This document shows positions 32,926 to 43,098 of a DNA stretch of 64,000 nt, one piece after another. The DNA comes from Collinsella sp. AM17-1 (lineage in GTDB: Bacteria; Actinomycetota; Coriobacteriia; Coriobacteriales; Coriobacteriaceae). The DNA is taken from assembly GCF_003470665.1 (NCBI RefSeq), contig NZ_QRJZ01000010.1, positions 12,632 to 76,631 on the forward strand. The letters run 5' to 3'. Both the position numbers and the translations under genes were made by a program. The stretch's first letter is position 1. Every line of letters begins with the position of its first letter. The notes under the pieces are model-generated. The model worked only from the letters and a program-made list of their open reading frames with translations, had not been told where the DNA came from and did not search any database.

Positions 32926-34491
32926 CTAATTCACCTCACTTGTCTTGGTCTGGGAACTGAACACCATGCGGTAGAGAGGGGCCTCGTGGAGCTCTTCGAC
33001 GCTCTGGTTCAAAACGACGGACGTTGCATCCTCGACGCCGCTCGTGATGGCGACCGGGGTGGCGATACCGAACCACATGACCACGATCGCGAGGGCGATC
33101 TCGGGGATGATCATGAGGGCGGGCACCTCGTGGCGCTTCATGCCCTCGGGCGCCTTGCCGAAGATGGACTTGAGCGCGATGCCGGTAAGGGCGAAGTACA
33201 CGCCGGTGAGGCCGATGGCCACGAGCACGACCACCCAGATGGGACCGGACTGAACGCCGGCCACGAAGGTGAGGAACTCGGAGATGAACAGGGCGAACGG
33301 CGGGAAGGCGGCGAGCGCGAGCAGGGCGATGATGGTGAGCGCTGCCGTGACGGGAGCGATCTCGACGACGCCCTTGATCTTGTTCAGGTCGCGGGTGTGG
33401 TAGATGTGCTGGATGTTACCGGCCATGCAGAAGGCGAGCGCCTTCGTGAAGCCGTGGAAGATGCAGTGCAGCAGGCAGGCGGCGATACCGAGCGGGCCAC
33501 CGATACCCAGGCACAGCGCGACCACGCCGACGTTGTCGACGGAGGAGTACGCGAAGCGGCGCTTGATATCGTCCTGCTTGAAGATGCACAGGGCAGCCAC
33601 CAGGATGGACAGCGTGCCCAGGATGAGCAGGAGCGTTCGCGGATAGGTGTCGCCCACCGTGATGATGGACAGGGAGTAGAAGCGGATGATCACCAGCATG
33701 GCGCACTTGAGCAGCACGCCCGAGAGCAGCGCGGAGACCGGGCTCGGAGCCTGGGAGTGCGCGTCGGGCAGCCAGGTGTGCATGGGGAACAGGCCCGCCT
33801 TGGTGCCGAAGCCGATGACGATGAACGCGAACGCGAGGCGCACGAGCATCGGGTCGAACTGGTCGGCGTAGGGCATGATGGAGGTGAGGAAGGCGGCCTC
33901 ATGCGCGTTGGGCATGATATCGGCGGCGTTCGCGTAGATGAGCAGCGTGCCGAACAGGCCGAAGGCCACACCGGCGGTGCAGACCATCGCGTACTTCCAA
34001 GACGCCTCGAGCGCCTGCTTGTTCTTGTAGATGCCCACGAGGAACACGGTCGACAGCGTAGTGGCCTCGACCGCCGCCCAGGTGAGGATGATGTTGTTGG
34101 ACAGGCAGACGAGCAGCATCGTGAAGACGAACAGGCTGAACAGCGCGTAGTACTGCTTGGTGCGTTCGGCCGGCATGGTCTTCTCCTCGATATCGATCTT
34201 GATATAGGAGATGGAGTACACGCCGGTGATGAACCCGATGATGCCTACCAGAAGGACGAAGATCGACGAGAGCGAATCGAGATGGAGCCACAGGCCCAAA
34301 GCGTCGATATTCTGCCCGCTCGAGAGCATGGTTCCCGCGGTGACGACCGAAAGGACAAGGGTCGCCGCGACGGAGATGGTGTTGAGCCCCGCGAAGACGT
34401 TGTAGGACGTCGTCTTGGGGAGCGCAGCCATAATCAGGGAGAACACGAGAGGACAAGCGAGCAGGGCGACCGTCAGCATTGAAACATCCAT
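32926..34491 (-). CDS. hyfF: Formate hydrogenlyase membrane subunit HyfF (proton-pump antiporter family)
   Basis: 521-residue membrane protein of the ND4/NuoN family with about 14 segments. The family motif is FGTKAGLFPMHTWLPDAHSQAPSPVSALLSG (around residues 215-245), where the Lys is a presumed proton-channel residue; later Lys and His residues (IFKQDDIKRRFAYSS, IFHGFTKALAF) also fit. Its presence marks a Hyf-type (FHL-2), larger than E. coli FHL-1, with three antiporter-like subunits. Confidence 0.92.
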   Translation of the reverse strand: MDVSMLTVALLACPLVFSLIMAALPKTTSYNVFAGLNTISVAATLVLSVVTAGTMLSSGQNIDALGLWLHLDSLSSIFVLLVGIIGFITGVYSISYIKIDIEEKTMPAERTKQYYALFSLFVFTMLLVCLSNNIILTWAAVEATTLSTVFLVGIYKNKQALEASWKYAMVCTAGVAFGLFGTLLIYANAADIMPNAHEAAFLTSIMPYADQFDPMLVRLAFAFIVIGFGTKAGLFPMHTWLPDAHSQAPSPVSALLSGVLLKCAMLVIIRFYSLSIITVGDTYPRTLLLILGTLSILVAALCIFKQDDIKRRFAYSSVDNVGVVALCLGIGGPLGIAACLLHCIFHGFTKALAFCMAGNIQHIYHTRDLNKIKGVVEIAPVTAALTIIALLALAAFPPFALFISEFLTFVAGVQSGPIWVVVLVAIGLTGVYFALTGIALKSIFGKAPEGMKRHEVPALMIIPEIALAIVVMWFGIATPVAITSGVEDATSVVLNQSVEELHEAPLYRMVFSSQTKTSEVN

Positions 34492-34494
34492 GGC

Positions 34495-35148
34495 CTACCC
34501 CTTCAATTCGGTCAGGTCGTGGGAGTCGAGCGACTTGGTGTCGTTCCAAATCCTCACGACGACGGCGGACATGATGATGACGGCGAAGATGGCGTCGGTG
34601 GCGATGCCGATCTCGATGATCTCGGGGGCCGTGGGCGCGAGCAGAGCGAGCGTCACGTGGCTACCGTTCTCCATAAGGCAGTACCCGAAGATCTGCTTGA
34701 GGATGTTGCGCTGGGAGATGATGCACGTGAGGCCGACGAAGAAGTGCGCGAAGCTGATGGCGAGGGCCGGAGTGGCCACCTCGGCGGTGGGCAGGCTCAG
34801 GCGCGTGACCACCGCGAAGCAGACGGCCACCTCCAGACCGGTGAGGATGATAGTCCAGGCCGGCTTGATGGAGGAGGTCAGCGTGCTATCGGCAGGCGAA
34901 CCCATCTTCTTGTAGGCACGGTTGAGAATGAACGGAACGAGGATCACCTTGGTGACGAAGGCCGACGCGGCCCACATGAGAAGCTCGGTGGCACCGGTGG
35001 TGAGGCCCAGGGTGAGCAGCACGCCCACCAGGACAACCGACTGGATCGCGTACCACTTGATGGCGGACGGGATGGTCTTCGAGACGACCACCATGGTGGA
35101 GGTCACGATCAGAAGACCGCCCAGGATATTGACTAACGAATAACCCAT
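34495..35148 (-). CDS. hyfE: Formate hydrogenlyase membrane subunit HyfE
   Basis: A 217-residue membrane protein with about seven segments, similar to HyfE and NuoK-like proteins. FVGLTCIISQRNILKQIFGYCLMENG is the family signature (about residues 137-162, including a buried acidic residue). It is placed between hyfD and hyfF, as in E. coli. Confidence 0.88.
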   Translation of the reverse strand: MGYSLVNILGGLLIVTSTMVVVSKTIPSAIKWYAIQSVVLVGVLLTLGLTTGATELLMWAASAFVTKVILVPFILNRAYKKMGSPADSTLTSSIKPAWTIILTGLEVAVCFAVVTRLSLPTAEVATPALAISFAHFFVGLTCIISQRNILKQIFGYCLMENGSHVTLALLAPTAPEIIEIGIATDAIFAVIIMSAVVVRIWNDTKSLDSHDLTELKG

Positions 35149-35158
35149 GTCCTACCTC

Positions 35159-36616
35159 CTAACCCATCCAACTAGAGGACAGAGGACCGGCGACGACGAC
35201 CATGATCATGAGGACGACGAACACGAACGCCATGGCGCGCGGAAGGGGCTGGCCGGCGGCCACGGTCTCGCTCGGCTCACCGGGCAGGACCTTACCCATC
35301 CAACGCAGGAACCATGCGAAGGTGGCGACGGTCTCGACGACCATGACGCACACGAGGACAAAGATGACCGTGTTGGTAGCACCAACCGCGAAGCCACCGG
35401 AAATGATCTGGAACTTGGAAAAGAACGTGCTCATGGGGGGCACGCCGGCGATAGCGGTCGCGGCGACCGCAAAGCCCACGCCCGTGACCGGGTACTTCTT
35501 CATGAGGCCCTGGATCTTGGGCAGCATACGGGTTCCCAGCGTGAAGCTGAGAGAGCCAGCGATGAGGAAGAACAGGGTCTTGGTGAACGCGTGGTTGAAG
35601 ATGTGCTCGACGGCGCCGTTAAACGCCATCTGGCTTCCGAACACGGAGAGGCCCAGGCCAAAGAACACGTAGGCGAGCTGCGCGATCGTCGAGAAGGCGA
35701 GCAGGCGCTTCATATCCTTCTGGGGCAGGTACATGAGGAAGCCGAAGAGCATGGTCACGACGGCGTCGATGATGGCGACCCAACCGACGATCTCGGGGAT
35801 ATCGCCGGCGCTCGCAAGAGCGCGGGCGAACACGCACACGCCGACCTTAACCATGGACGCGCCATGAAGGTAGGCGGAAACGGGCGTGGGGGCCTCCATT
35901 GCGGAGGGCAGCCACATGTAGAGCGGGAACTGGGCGGACTTGGCCCAAGCAGCGAACAGGATGAGCAGCAGCACGACGGTCTTCATACCGGAATCGAGCT
36001 GGGAGATCGCGCTCAGCGCGAACGTGCCGGTTCCGGCGAACAGGAAGGCCGCGCCGATGTAGAGTCCCAGAGCGCCGATATGGGTGATGATGAGCGCCTT
36101 CATACCGGCCTTCTTGGCCGTGGGCGTCATGTAGTAGCTGATGAGGCCCCAGGAGCACACACCGGTGATCTCGAAGAAAACGAGCTGGCCGACGATGGTG
36201 GAGCTGTAGGCGAGACCGGCCATGGCGCCGATGAACGTGGAGAAGTACACGTAGAAGCGACGACGGGGCGCGTCGGGATGCTCCTTATTCTTATCGCTCA
36301 TGTACGGGAACGAATAGATGACGACGAGCAGGCCGATAGCGACGAACGCGGGTGCGAGCAGCGTGCTCATCCGGTCGAATATGAAGCCCATGACCAAGGT
36401 CTGGCCCATACTCGCCCAGGTTACATCGACCGCGTTCATGCCGTTTCCGGCAAACGTCGCGGCCAAGCCAACGGAAGCGACCGTGGCGATGCCGCCGACA
36501 AAGGCGCAGATCCATTTAGCGTAGGGACGCGGCAGCATGACGATGAGCAGGGAGCCCAGCATGGGGACGGCGATCGCCACCATGGCAAAGAGGGACAAGC
36601 TCGATTCGATTGACAT
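35159..36616 (-). CDS. hyfD: Formate hydrogenlyase membrane subunit HyfD (antiporter family)
   Basis: 485-residue NuoL/M/N-type membrane protein. Motif AKSAQFPLYMWLPSAMEAPTPVSAYLHGASMVKVG carries the channel lysines; YLPQKDMKRLLAFSTIAQLAYVFFGLGL is the second proton-channel segment. Second of three antiporter-like subunits. Preceded by hyfC (17-bp gap) and followed by hyfE. Confidence 0.92.
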   Translation of the reverse strand: MSIESSLSLFAMVAIAVPMLGSLLIVMLPRPYAKWICAFVGGIATVASVGLAATFAGNGMNAVDVTWASMGQTLVMGFIFDRMSTLLAPAFVAIGLLVVIYSFPYMSDKNKEHPDAPRRRFYVYFSTFIGAMAGLAYSSTIVGQLVFFEITGVCSWGLISYYMTPTAKKAGMKALIITHIGALGLYIGAAFLFAGTGTFALSAISQLDSGMKTVVLLLILFAAWAKSAQFPLYMWLPSAMEAPTPVSAYLHGASMVKVGVCVFARALASAGDIPEIVGWVAIIDAVVTMLFGFLMYLPQKDMKRLLAFSTIAQLAYVFFGLGLSVFGSQMAFNGAVEHIFNHAFTKTLFFLIAGSLSFTLGTRMLPKIQGLMKKYPVTGVGFAVAATAIAGVPPMSTFFSKFQIISGGFAVGATNTVIFVLVCVMVVETVATFAWFLRWMGKVLPGEPSETVAAGQPLPRAMAFVFVVLMIMVVVAGPLSSSWMG

Positions 36617-36632
36617 AGTTTCTCCCTTCTCC

Positions 36633-37556
36633 CTACACGCCTACGACGACGAAGACGAACGCGAGGACCGCGATGCCGACGACGGCCCAGGTCTGGTTAC
36701 CGAGCACCTTGAAGCGCGAACGGGAAACGGAGTTCTCGAGCACGCCGCAGACGACGAAATCGACCAGGCACTTGACGAGGAAGACGACGGCACCCACGAG
36801 AGCGGTGACACCGATGGTCGCGGGCTCTCCCCAGGGGATGAAGATGGAGGTGAACCAAGCGACGACCACGACCTGCTTCATGCCCATGGCGAGCTTCATC
36901 ATGGCCAGGGACGGGCCGGAGAGCTCGGCGAGCGGGCCCTCCTGGAGCTCCTGCTCGGCTTCGGCCTGATCGAACGGAAGCTTGCCGAGCTCCATGTAAC
37001 AGGCGGCCGCGAAGGCGACGCCGGCGAGGATAACGGCGACGACGCTCGAGACGTTGCCCGTAACGATGTGCTGACCCATGGTCGCAATGTCCGTGGAGCC
37101 GCACACGATGGCGACGGTGAACAGCGCGATGAGCATGGACGGCTCGATGAGCACGCTCATGAGGAGCTCGCGGATACCGCCGAAGCCCGCGTAGGCGTTG
37201 GAGGAATCCACGCCGGACAGCGCGAAGAAGAAGCGGGACAGCGCGAGCGCGTACATGATGGTGATGGCGTCACCAAAGACGGGCATGGGGCTCTGGAGCG
37301 TGAACATGGGCAGGCCCATGGCGAGCATAAACGACACCGCGAGGAACAGCGGCGGCATGATGCGCAGCACGAAGCTCGAGTCGGAACTCACGGACTCGGG
37401 ACGCGCCATGAGCTTCGCGAGGTCCCGGTAATCCTGAAGGATGGACGGACCGCGGCGATTGTGCATCTTCGCGCGAATCACACGGGCGAGGCCGGAGAAG
37501 AAGGGCGCGACCAGCATGACCACGAGGCCCTGCGCCATCGCAAGAACGATGTTCAT
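36633..37556 (-). CDS. hyfC: Formate hydrogenlyase membrane subunit HyfC (NuoH-like)
   Basis: 307-residue NuoH/HycD-type subunit that docks the hydrogenase to the membrane arm. MHNRRGPSILQDYRDLAKLM and FDQAEAEQELQEG are conserved quinone-chamber-like segments. The ATG at 37556 was selected because it starts at the conserved hydrophobic helix (MNIVLAMAQGLVVMLVAPFF); longer in-frame starts run into hyfB. About eight membrane segments. Confidence 0.93.
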   Translation of the reverse strand: MNIVLAMAQGLVVMLVAPFFSGLARVIRAKMHNRRGPSILQDYRDLAKLMARPESVSSDSSFVLRIMPPLFLAVSFMLAMGLPMFTLQSPMPVFGDAITIMYALALSRFFFALSGVDSSNAYAGFGGIRELLMSVLIEPSMLIALFTVAIVCGSTDIATMGQHIVTGNVSSVVAVILAGVAFAAACYMELGKLPFDQAEAEQELQEGPLAELSGPSLAMMKLAMGMKQVVVVAWFTSIFIPWGEPATIGVTALVGAVVFLVKCLVDFVVCGVLENSVSRSRFKVLGNQTWAVVGIAVLAFVFVVVGV

Positions 37557-37573
37557 AATATCCTCTCCCCTCT

Positions 37574-39592
37574 CTAGACCATGACCACGGCGAGCACGAG
37601 GAAGACCACGAGCGCCGCGACGATGTAGCAGATGTATACGGAGTAGTTGCCGCCCTCGATCTTGGAGGCGAGGCCGGCCAGCTTGTCGGCACCCTCGCTC
37701 GGTGCATCGACCAGGAAACGGTCGGGCAGGGGCTCGACGCCCTGGGCGACACCGGTGAGCTTCTGGAACACGTGCGCGATGGACCAGCAGATCTTGGTGC
37801 ATACCTCGCGCAGGGTGTAGAGCGGGCCCATGAAGAGTTCGACGTCGGACGCGAAGCTCGTGGCGACGACGGGCATGTGCTCGTTGGGCTCGTAGCCGCA
37901 CGCCCAAGGGTCGGTCTTCTTAGCGGGGGCCTTGGCGCCGAGGCAGGACCTCAACGCGAACGCGAGGCCGGTGAGGACCACGAGCGCGATGGCGATCGCG
38001 GGGGTGGAGGTGGCGGCACCGGAAATCTCGTTCACGAGAGACACGCCCGAGGTGGCTGTGACGGCGTAGCCGGCAAGCACGCTCTGGGCGACGTCGCCCA
38101 GAACCGGGGCGATGACCGGGGAGCCGATTCCCAGTACCACGCAGATGGCCGCGAGGAGCATCTGCGAGAACAACATCGGAGCCGGGGACTCCTTGGCGTT
38201 CGCGGCCTCCTGGGAACGAGGGCTGCTCGCGAACGAGACGCCGTAGGCCTTCACGAAGCACGTGACGGCCAGGGCACCGGTGATGGCGAGGGCGGCAGCG
38301 GAGGCGACGGCGAACACCATGACGACCGGGTCGGAGAGCGTCGAGATGTTGAACAGGGACTGGTAGGTGAACCACTCGGAAACGAAGCCGTTGAGCGGCG
38401 GGATGGCCGAGATGGCAAGGGCACCGATGAGGAAGCAGACGGCCGTGACCGGCATGCGGCGGAACAGACCGCCCATCTTCTCCATGTTGCGCGTACCCGT
38501 GGCATAGAGCAGGGAGCCCGCGCCGAGGAACAGCTCACCCTTGAACATGGCGTGGTTGAGCGTGTGGTAGAGGGCGGCCATGAGCGCGATCGTCGCGATG
38601 ACGTCGTTGCCCAGGGCGTGCGCCGTCATGGACGCGCCGACACCGAGCAAGATGATGCCGATGTTCTCGACGGAGTGATAGGCAAGCAGGCGCTTGATGT
38701 CGTGCTCGTGGAGGGCGTAGACGACACCCAGGACCGACGAGATGGATCCGAAGACCAGGACCATGAGGCCCCACCAGAGCTGGACGCCCGAACCCGCGAG
38801 CAGGTCGAGACCGACCTTGAGGATTCCCAGGATGCCGATCTTGATCATGCCGCCGGACATGAGGGCGGACACGTTGGACGGCGCCTCGGGGTGCGCCTGG
38901 GGCAGCCAGGAGTGCAGCGGAATGATACCGGCCTTCGCGCCAAATCCGAAGAACGCGAGGACGAAGCACGCGGAGGAGACGGCGGGTCCAAAGTCATGCG
39001 TACGGAAATCACTGAAGCTGAAGGAACCGCCCACGCCGTTGGTCATGAGCAGGAAGCTCGCCATGATGAGAACGAAGCCGACGTGCGCGATGACGAAGTA
39101 GAGCCAACCGCCCCTAATGGAGTTCTTGTTCTCCTCGATAACGACAAGGAAGTAGCTCGTAAGGGACATGAGCTCAAAGGCGACCAGGAACCAGAACACG
39201 TTGTCGGCGGTGATGACGAGCATCATCGAGGCGACGAAGGTGTTCATAAAGAAGCCGGCGCGCCCGACCTTGCCCGGGTACTCGTCGAAGTAGGACAGAC
39301 CGTAGATGAAGCCCGCAAAGGCGAGAATCGAGATGAGGACCACGATCAGGCCCGCAAGGCCGTTGAGCAAGAGCTCGAGACGGGCGAACGGGAAGAAGAA
39401 GACCGTGTTGAGGGACGAAACGTCGCCAAGCACGGCCTCGAGGCCCGCGATGAACGACAGCACGGCCGCGACGGCGCCGATCAGGCAGCCGGCGGTCTTG
39501 GCGGCGTTGTCGGCCTTAATCAGCAGAACCGAGGCGAGCGCACCGATGCACGAGACGGCAAGCGATGCGATAAACAGCGTCATGCTATCCAT
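37574..39592 (-). CDS. hyfB: Formate hydrogenlyase membrane subunit HyfB (antiporter family)
   Basis: 672-residue NuoL-like subunit with about 16 membrane segments. FGFGAKAGIIPLHSWLPQAHPEAPSNVSALMSGGMIKIG and YHTLNHAMFKGELFLGAGSLLYATG carry the conserved Lys/His residues. Its start overlaps the hyfA stop by 8 bp, and GGGAG precedes it. The long C-terminal segment (last about 150 residues) ends in a final hydrophobic helix. Confidence 0.93.
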   Translation of the reverse strand: MDSMTLFIASLAVSCIGALASVLLIKADNAAKTAGCLIGAVAAVLSFIAGLEAVLGDVSSLNTVFFFPFARLELLLNGLAGLIVVLISILAFAGFIYGLSYFDEYPGKVGRAGFFMNTFVASMMLVITADNVFWFLVAFELMSLTSYFLVVIEENKNSIRGGWLYFVIAHVGFVLIMASFLLMTNGVGGSFSFSDFRTHDFGPAVSSACFVLAFFGFGAKAGIIPLHSWLPQAHPEAPSNVSALMSGGMIKIGILGILKVGLDLLAGSGVQLWWGLMVLVFGSISSVLGVVYALHEHDIKRLLAYHSVENIGIILLGVGASMTAHALGNDVIATIALMAALYHTLNHAMFKGELFLGAGSLLYATGTRNMEKMGGLFRRMPVTAVCFLIGALAISAIPPLNGFVSEWFTYQSLFNISTLSDPVVMVFAVASAAALAITGALAVTCFVKAYGVSFASSPRSQEAANAKESPAPMLFSQMLLAAICVVLGIGSPVIAPVLGDVAQSVLAGYAVTATSGVSLVNEISGAATSTPAIAIALVVLTGLAFALRSCLGAKAPAKKTDPWACGYEPNEHMPVVATSFASDVELFMGPLYTLREVCTKICWSIAHVFQKLTGVAQGVEPLPDRFLVDAPSEGADKLAGLASKIEGGNYSVYICYIVAALVVFLVLAVVMV

Positions 39593-40202
39593 TGTTTACG
39601 CTCCCTTCTGCTTTCTCGGACAGACCCTGGGCCACAGCGGTAACGTCGACGACCGGACCGTTTTCGATCGAGCGCAGGCGCTTGGCCTCGTCGAGCTCGC
39701 GATCGGCCGCGCCGCCCATGACGGTCAGCGCCTTGGTGGGGCACGCCGCCACACAATGCGGACCGTCCGGATCGAAGGCGCACAGGTCGCACTTAACAGC
39801 GCAGGTGTACTGGCCGGGAGCCCACGTAAGCAGGCTGCTCAGGGACTTAGGATACGAAGGCGTCGGGTCGCACATGCCTGCGACACCGGCGATAGACGTG
39901 CCATCGGGATGGATGGCTCCGAAGGGGCACGCGATGGCGCACAGCCTGCACCCGATGCACTCCTGCTCCTTGACGTGGATGCGATCGCCATCGTGCTCGA
40001 TGGCATTCACCGGGCAGACCTCGGCGCAGGGGGCACCCTCGCAATGGTGGCAGGCAAGGGCGGCCGAAATACCGCCGGTCTTCACGAGCGCCAGGCGCGG
40101 CGTATCCTGAAGACCCTGCATCCGGTGGGCGTCGGCACAGGCGGACTGGCATGTTCCGCAACCGATGCACCTCTCCGGGTTGATGTCGATGAAGCGGTTC
40201 AT
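39585..40202 (-). CDS. hyfA: Formate hydrogenlyase polyferredoxin HyfA
   Basis: 205-residue HyfA/HycB-type four-cluster ferredoxin carrying electrons from FdhF to the hydrogenase. Cluster motifs: CIGCGTCQSAC, CHHCEGAPCAEVCP, CIGCRLCAIACP and CDLCAFDPDGPHCVAACP. The ATG at 40202 follows AAAGGAAG with a GTG just upstream. It lies 78 bp after the fdhF stop, with a strong hairpin in the gap. Confidence 0.94.
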   Translation of the reverse strand: MNRFIDINPERCIGCGTCQSACADAHRMQGLQDTPRLALVKTGGISAALACHHCEGAPCAEVCPVNAIEHDGDRIHVKEQECIGCRLCAIACPFGAIHPDGTSIAGVAGMCDPTPSYPKSLSSLLTWAPGQYTCAVKCDLCAFDPDGPHCVAACPTKALTVMGGAADRELDEAKRLRSIENGPVVDVTAVAQGLSEKAEGSVNNG

Positions 40203-40224
40203 CCCCACTTCCTTTCAAAATAAC

Positions 40225-40259
40225 GGGCCGGGCTCCCGAACGTACGGGACGCCCGGCCC
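40225..40259 (-). terminator. Intercistronic hairpin between fdhF and hyfA
   Basis: Minus strand GGGCCGGGC and GCCCGGCCC pair perfectly; the loop can also pair (TCCCG with CGGGA) and GTTATTTT follows. It lies 21 bp after the fdhF stop and before the hyfA ribosome site, so it would attenuate read-through or protect the fdhF mRNA. Confidence 0.6.
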
Positions 40260-40280
40260 AAAAAGCCAACGAGAACGGGA

Positions 40281-42503
40281 CTACACGATTTGATTCACGT
40301 GCGTCTCGTCGTCGAACTTGGCGGCGCCAGGCTCAACGTCCTGGGGAGCGGCGGCGTCCACCAGAGCCTGCTTGAGCTCGGTGTACTGACGCTCGACCTC
40401 GCCCTCGGCCCAGACCTGGTCGGCGATAGCGTCGACCTGGCAGGCGGAGAACTTGTCCTCGGGCGTATGCGAGACCGGGTCGACCTTGTGCATGGTCAGC
40501 TCGTTGCACTTGCCGATCCACCACTGGTAGGTCATATAGACCGTGCCCTTGTTGATGCGGTCGCTCACGTCGGCGCGGCTGTATACCTGGCCGCGGCGGC
40601 TGTGGATCGAGACGATGTCGCCATTCTTGATGCCGCGTGCCTGGGCGTCCGCGGGATTCATGCGGACAAAGCCGGGCTCGTCGGAGAGCAGCGCCAGCGT
40701 CTTACAGTTGCCGGTCATCGAGCGGCAGCTGTAGTGGCCGACCTCGCGGACGGTGCACAGGATGAGCGGGTACTCATCGTCGGGAAGCTCGGAGGGCGCC
40801 TCCCAGTCGTGCGCCATCAGGTTGGCGCGGCCGTCCTTGGTGGTGAACTTGCCACCTGCGAACATGTCGGCCGTACCGTGGTCATTCACATCGGTGCTCT
40901 TGACGGGCCACTGGGCGTAGCCGCCCTCGGGAGCCATCTTCTCGTAGGTCGCGCCCACAAAGTTGGGGCACAGGCTAATGCACTCGTTCCAGATCTGCTC
41001 GGTGTTGTCGTAGTGCATGGGATAGCCCATGCGCGTGGACAGGTCCGCGAAGATCTCCCAGTCGTGGCGGCACTCGCCCTTGGGCGGAACGGCCGCGTCA
41101 AAGTGCTGGAAGCTACGGTCGGATGCGGTAAAGACACCCTCGTGCTCGCCCCAAGAGGTAGCGGGCAGGATGACGTCGGCGAGCATGGTCGTCTGCGTCA
41201 TAAAGATGTCCTGGCAAATGAACAGGTCCAGCTCGGAGAGCGTCTTGCGCATACCGGCCGAATCGGGCTCGGTCTGCACCGGGTCCTCGCCGTAGTTGTA
41301 GAAGCAGTGCACCTTGCCCTCGTCGACCAGGTGGCCCAGGTCGGTGAGCTTGTAGCCCTCCTCGAGCGGGAGCTTTTCCTCGGGCACGCCCCAAGCCTTG
41401 GCAAACTTGGCGCGAGCGGCGGGGTCGGTGACTTTCTGGTAGCCAGGGTACAGGTTGGGCAGCATACCCATATCGCAGGAGCCCTGGACGTTGTTCTGAC
41501 CGCGCACGGGCGCGAGGCCGGAATTGGGTTTGCCGATCTGGCCGGCAACGCAGGCGATGGAGGCGATGGTGTGCACCGTCTTCAGGTTCTGCTTCTGCTG
41601 ACATACGCCCATGCCCCAGCCAATGATGGCAGAGGGCTTCGCCGTGGCGTACATCTCGGCAGCTTGGTGGATCAGCGCGGGCTCGACACCCGTGATGTCC
41701 TGTACGGATTCGGGAGTGTAGTTCTTGATGGTCTCCCACCACTCGTCAAAGCCGTTCGTATGCTCGGCGACGAATTCCTTGTCGTAGAGGCCATCGTTGA
41801 CAAGACAGTTAGCAAAGGCGTTGAGGAACGCGACGTTGCAACCGTTCTTGATCGGAAGGTAGATATCGGCGATACGCGCGGTTTCGATATGGCGCGGGTC
41901 GGCGACGATGATCTTGCAACCCTTTTCTTTGGCTCGCACGATGCGCCTTGCGACGATGGGGTGCGAATCGGCAGGGTTATAGCCGAAGAGGAAAATGCAG
42001 CCCGCATCCTCCATACCGGGGATGGAGCATGACATGCAACCTGAACCAACCGTGTCCATCAGACCGAGGACAGTAGGGCCGTGTCAAGTACGGGCGCAGT
42101 TGTCCACGCTGTGGGTGCCGATGCACGCACGCGTAAACTTCTGCATGACGTAGTTCGCTTCATTGCCGCCGCCTCGCGAAGAGCCGGTGGTCATGACAGC
42201 GTTAGGACCATATTCGTCAATTATGGCCTGCATCTTAGATGCGGTGAAATCCAGCGCCTCGTCCCAGCTTACGCGCTCAAGATCCGCGCCCTTGGTGCGG
42301 CGGATCATCGGGTGCAGTACGCGAGGAGTCAAGATCTTGGTGTCGTTGATGAAGTCGTAGCCGCTCATGCCCTTAAGGCACAGCTCGCCCTGATTGGTAA
42401 TGCCGTTGAGCGGTTCGGTACCCACGACCTGGCCGTTTTGGACCAGGAGGTTAAACTGGCAACCGGCGCCGCAGTACGGGCAGATCACTTTATGCTTCTC
42501 CAT
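40281..42503 (-). CDS. fdhF: Formate dehydrogenase H, selenoprotein (Sec at codon 140)
   Basis: Oxidises formate to CO2 for the formate hydrogenlyase. [4Fe-4S] ligands C8, C11, C15, C42 and the electron-relay K44 sit at the same positions as in E. coli FdhF. The reading frame meets TGA at 42084-42086 after SVDNCART and continues HGPTVLGLMDTVGSG; codon 140 is therefore Sec, followed by H141, as in E. coli. A SECIS-like hairpin follows: TGTCC and GGACA around a loop with GGTCTG. Total 740 codons. ATG at 42503 follows GGAGGG. Gene callers that stop at TGA would split it into two partial proteins. Confidence 0.96.
42055..42086 (-). promoter_or_regulatory. Selenocysteine UGA and SECIS-like hairpin of fdhF
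   Basis: On the mRNA the UGA is followed by about 12 bases, then UGUCC pairs with GGACA around a loop containing GGUCUG. The E. coli fdhF SECIS loop is AGGUCU. Selenium-specific binding has not been tested. Confidence 0.7.
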
Positions 42504-42579
42504 GACACCCTCCTTCCTTTCTCTGCTACCGATTAATCGGTACGTATTTGACAATCGTTGGGCCTATATAGCCGCCCGC

Positions 42580-43098
42580 CTACGCCTCGTTTTCGATGGT
42601 GGCGCGGGCACGCTCGGCGGTCAGTTCCGCCAGGCGCTCCTCGTCTACCAGGGTGAGGCCCTTGGTCGGGCACGCCTCGGCACACGCCGGACCGCCGGGA
42701 CGGTCCACGCACAGGTCGCACTTGAGCACGAAGCTCTTGGTCTGCGAACCCACGCGCACGTCGCCCATCAAGACGGGGACCTGCGTGGTCGCCACGCTCA
42801 CGGCGCCAAAGGGGCAGGCCATGACGCAGCTCTTGCAGCCGATGCAGTTGTCCTCGTTGACGCCGATACGATGGTTCTTTGGATCAAAGAACAAGGCGCC
42901 CGTGGGGCAGGCCTTGGCGCACGGGGCATCCTCGCAGTGATGGCAAGCCACCGGTGCGGAGATCTCGTACGTACGCGTCACGCGCAGGCGCGGCGCGGCG
43001 ATGTTGCCGGGGGTGTCGTGTGCCTCGATACACGCCGCCATGCAGGTTTGACACCCAATGCAGCGCGAGGAATCGGCTACGACTCGTTTATTGCCCAT
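42580..43098 (-). CDS. hydN: Electron-transfer ferredoxin HydN
   Basis: 172-residue four-cluster ferredoxin of the HydN/HycB group, probable electron carrier partner of FdhF. Motifs: CIGCQTCMAAC, CHHCEDAPCAKACP, CIGCKSCVMACP and CDLCVDRPGGPACAEACP. The ATG at 43098 follows GGAGGGAG. First gene of the hydN-fdhF-hyf operon, 76 bp upstream of fdhF. Distinct from HyfA, which is more divergent in its last cluster. Confidence 0.93.
   Translation of the reverse strand: MGNKRVVADSSRCIGCQTCMAACIEAHDTPGNIAAPRLRVTRTYEISAPVACHHCEDAPCAKACPTGALFFDPKNHRIGVNEDNCIGCKSCVMACPFGAVSVATTQVPVLMGDVRVGSQTKSFVLKCDLCVDRPGGPACAEACPTKGLTLVDEERLAELTAERARATIENEA

Noticed and set aside
42084..42503. fdhF as a pseudogene split by a stop codon
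   Set aside because: The stop is UGA at the exact Sec position, the downstream frame is intact, and the Sec machinery is present.
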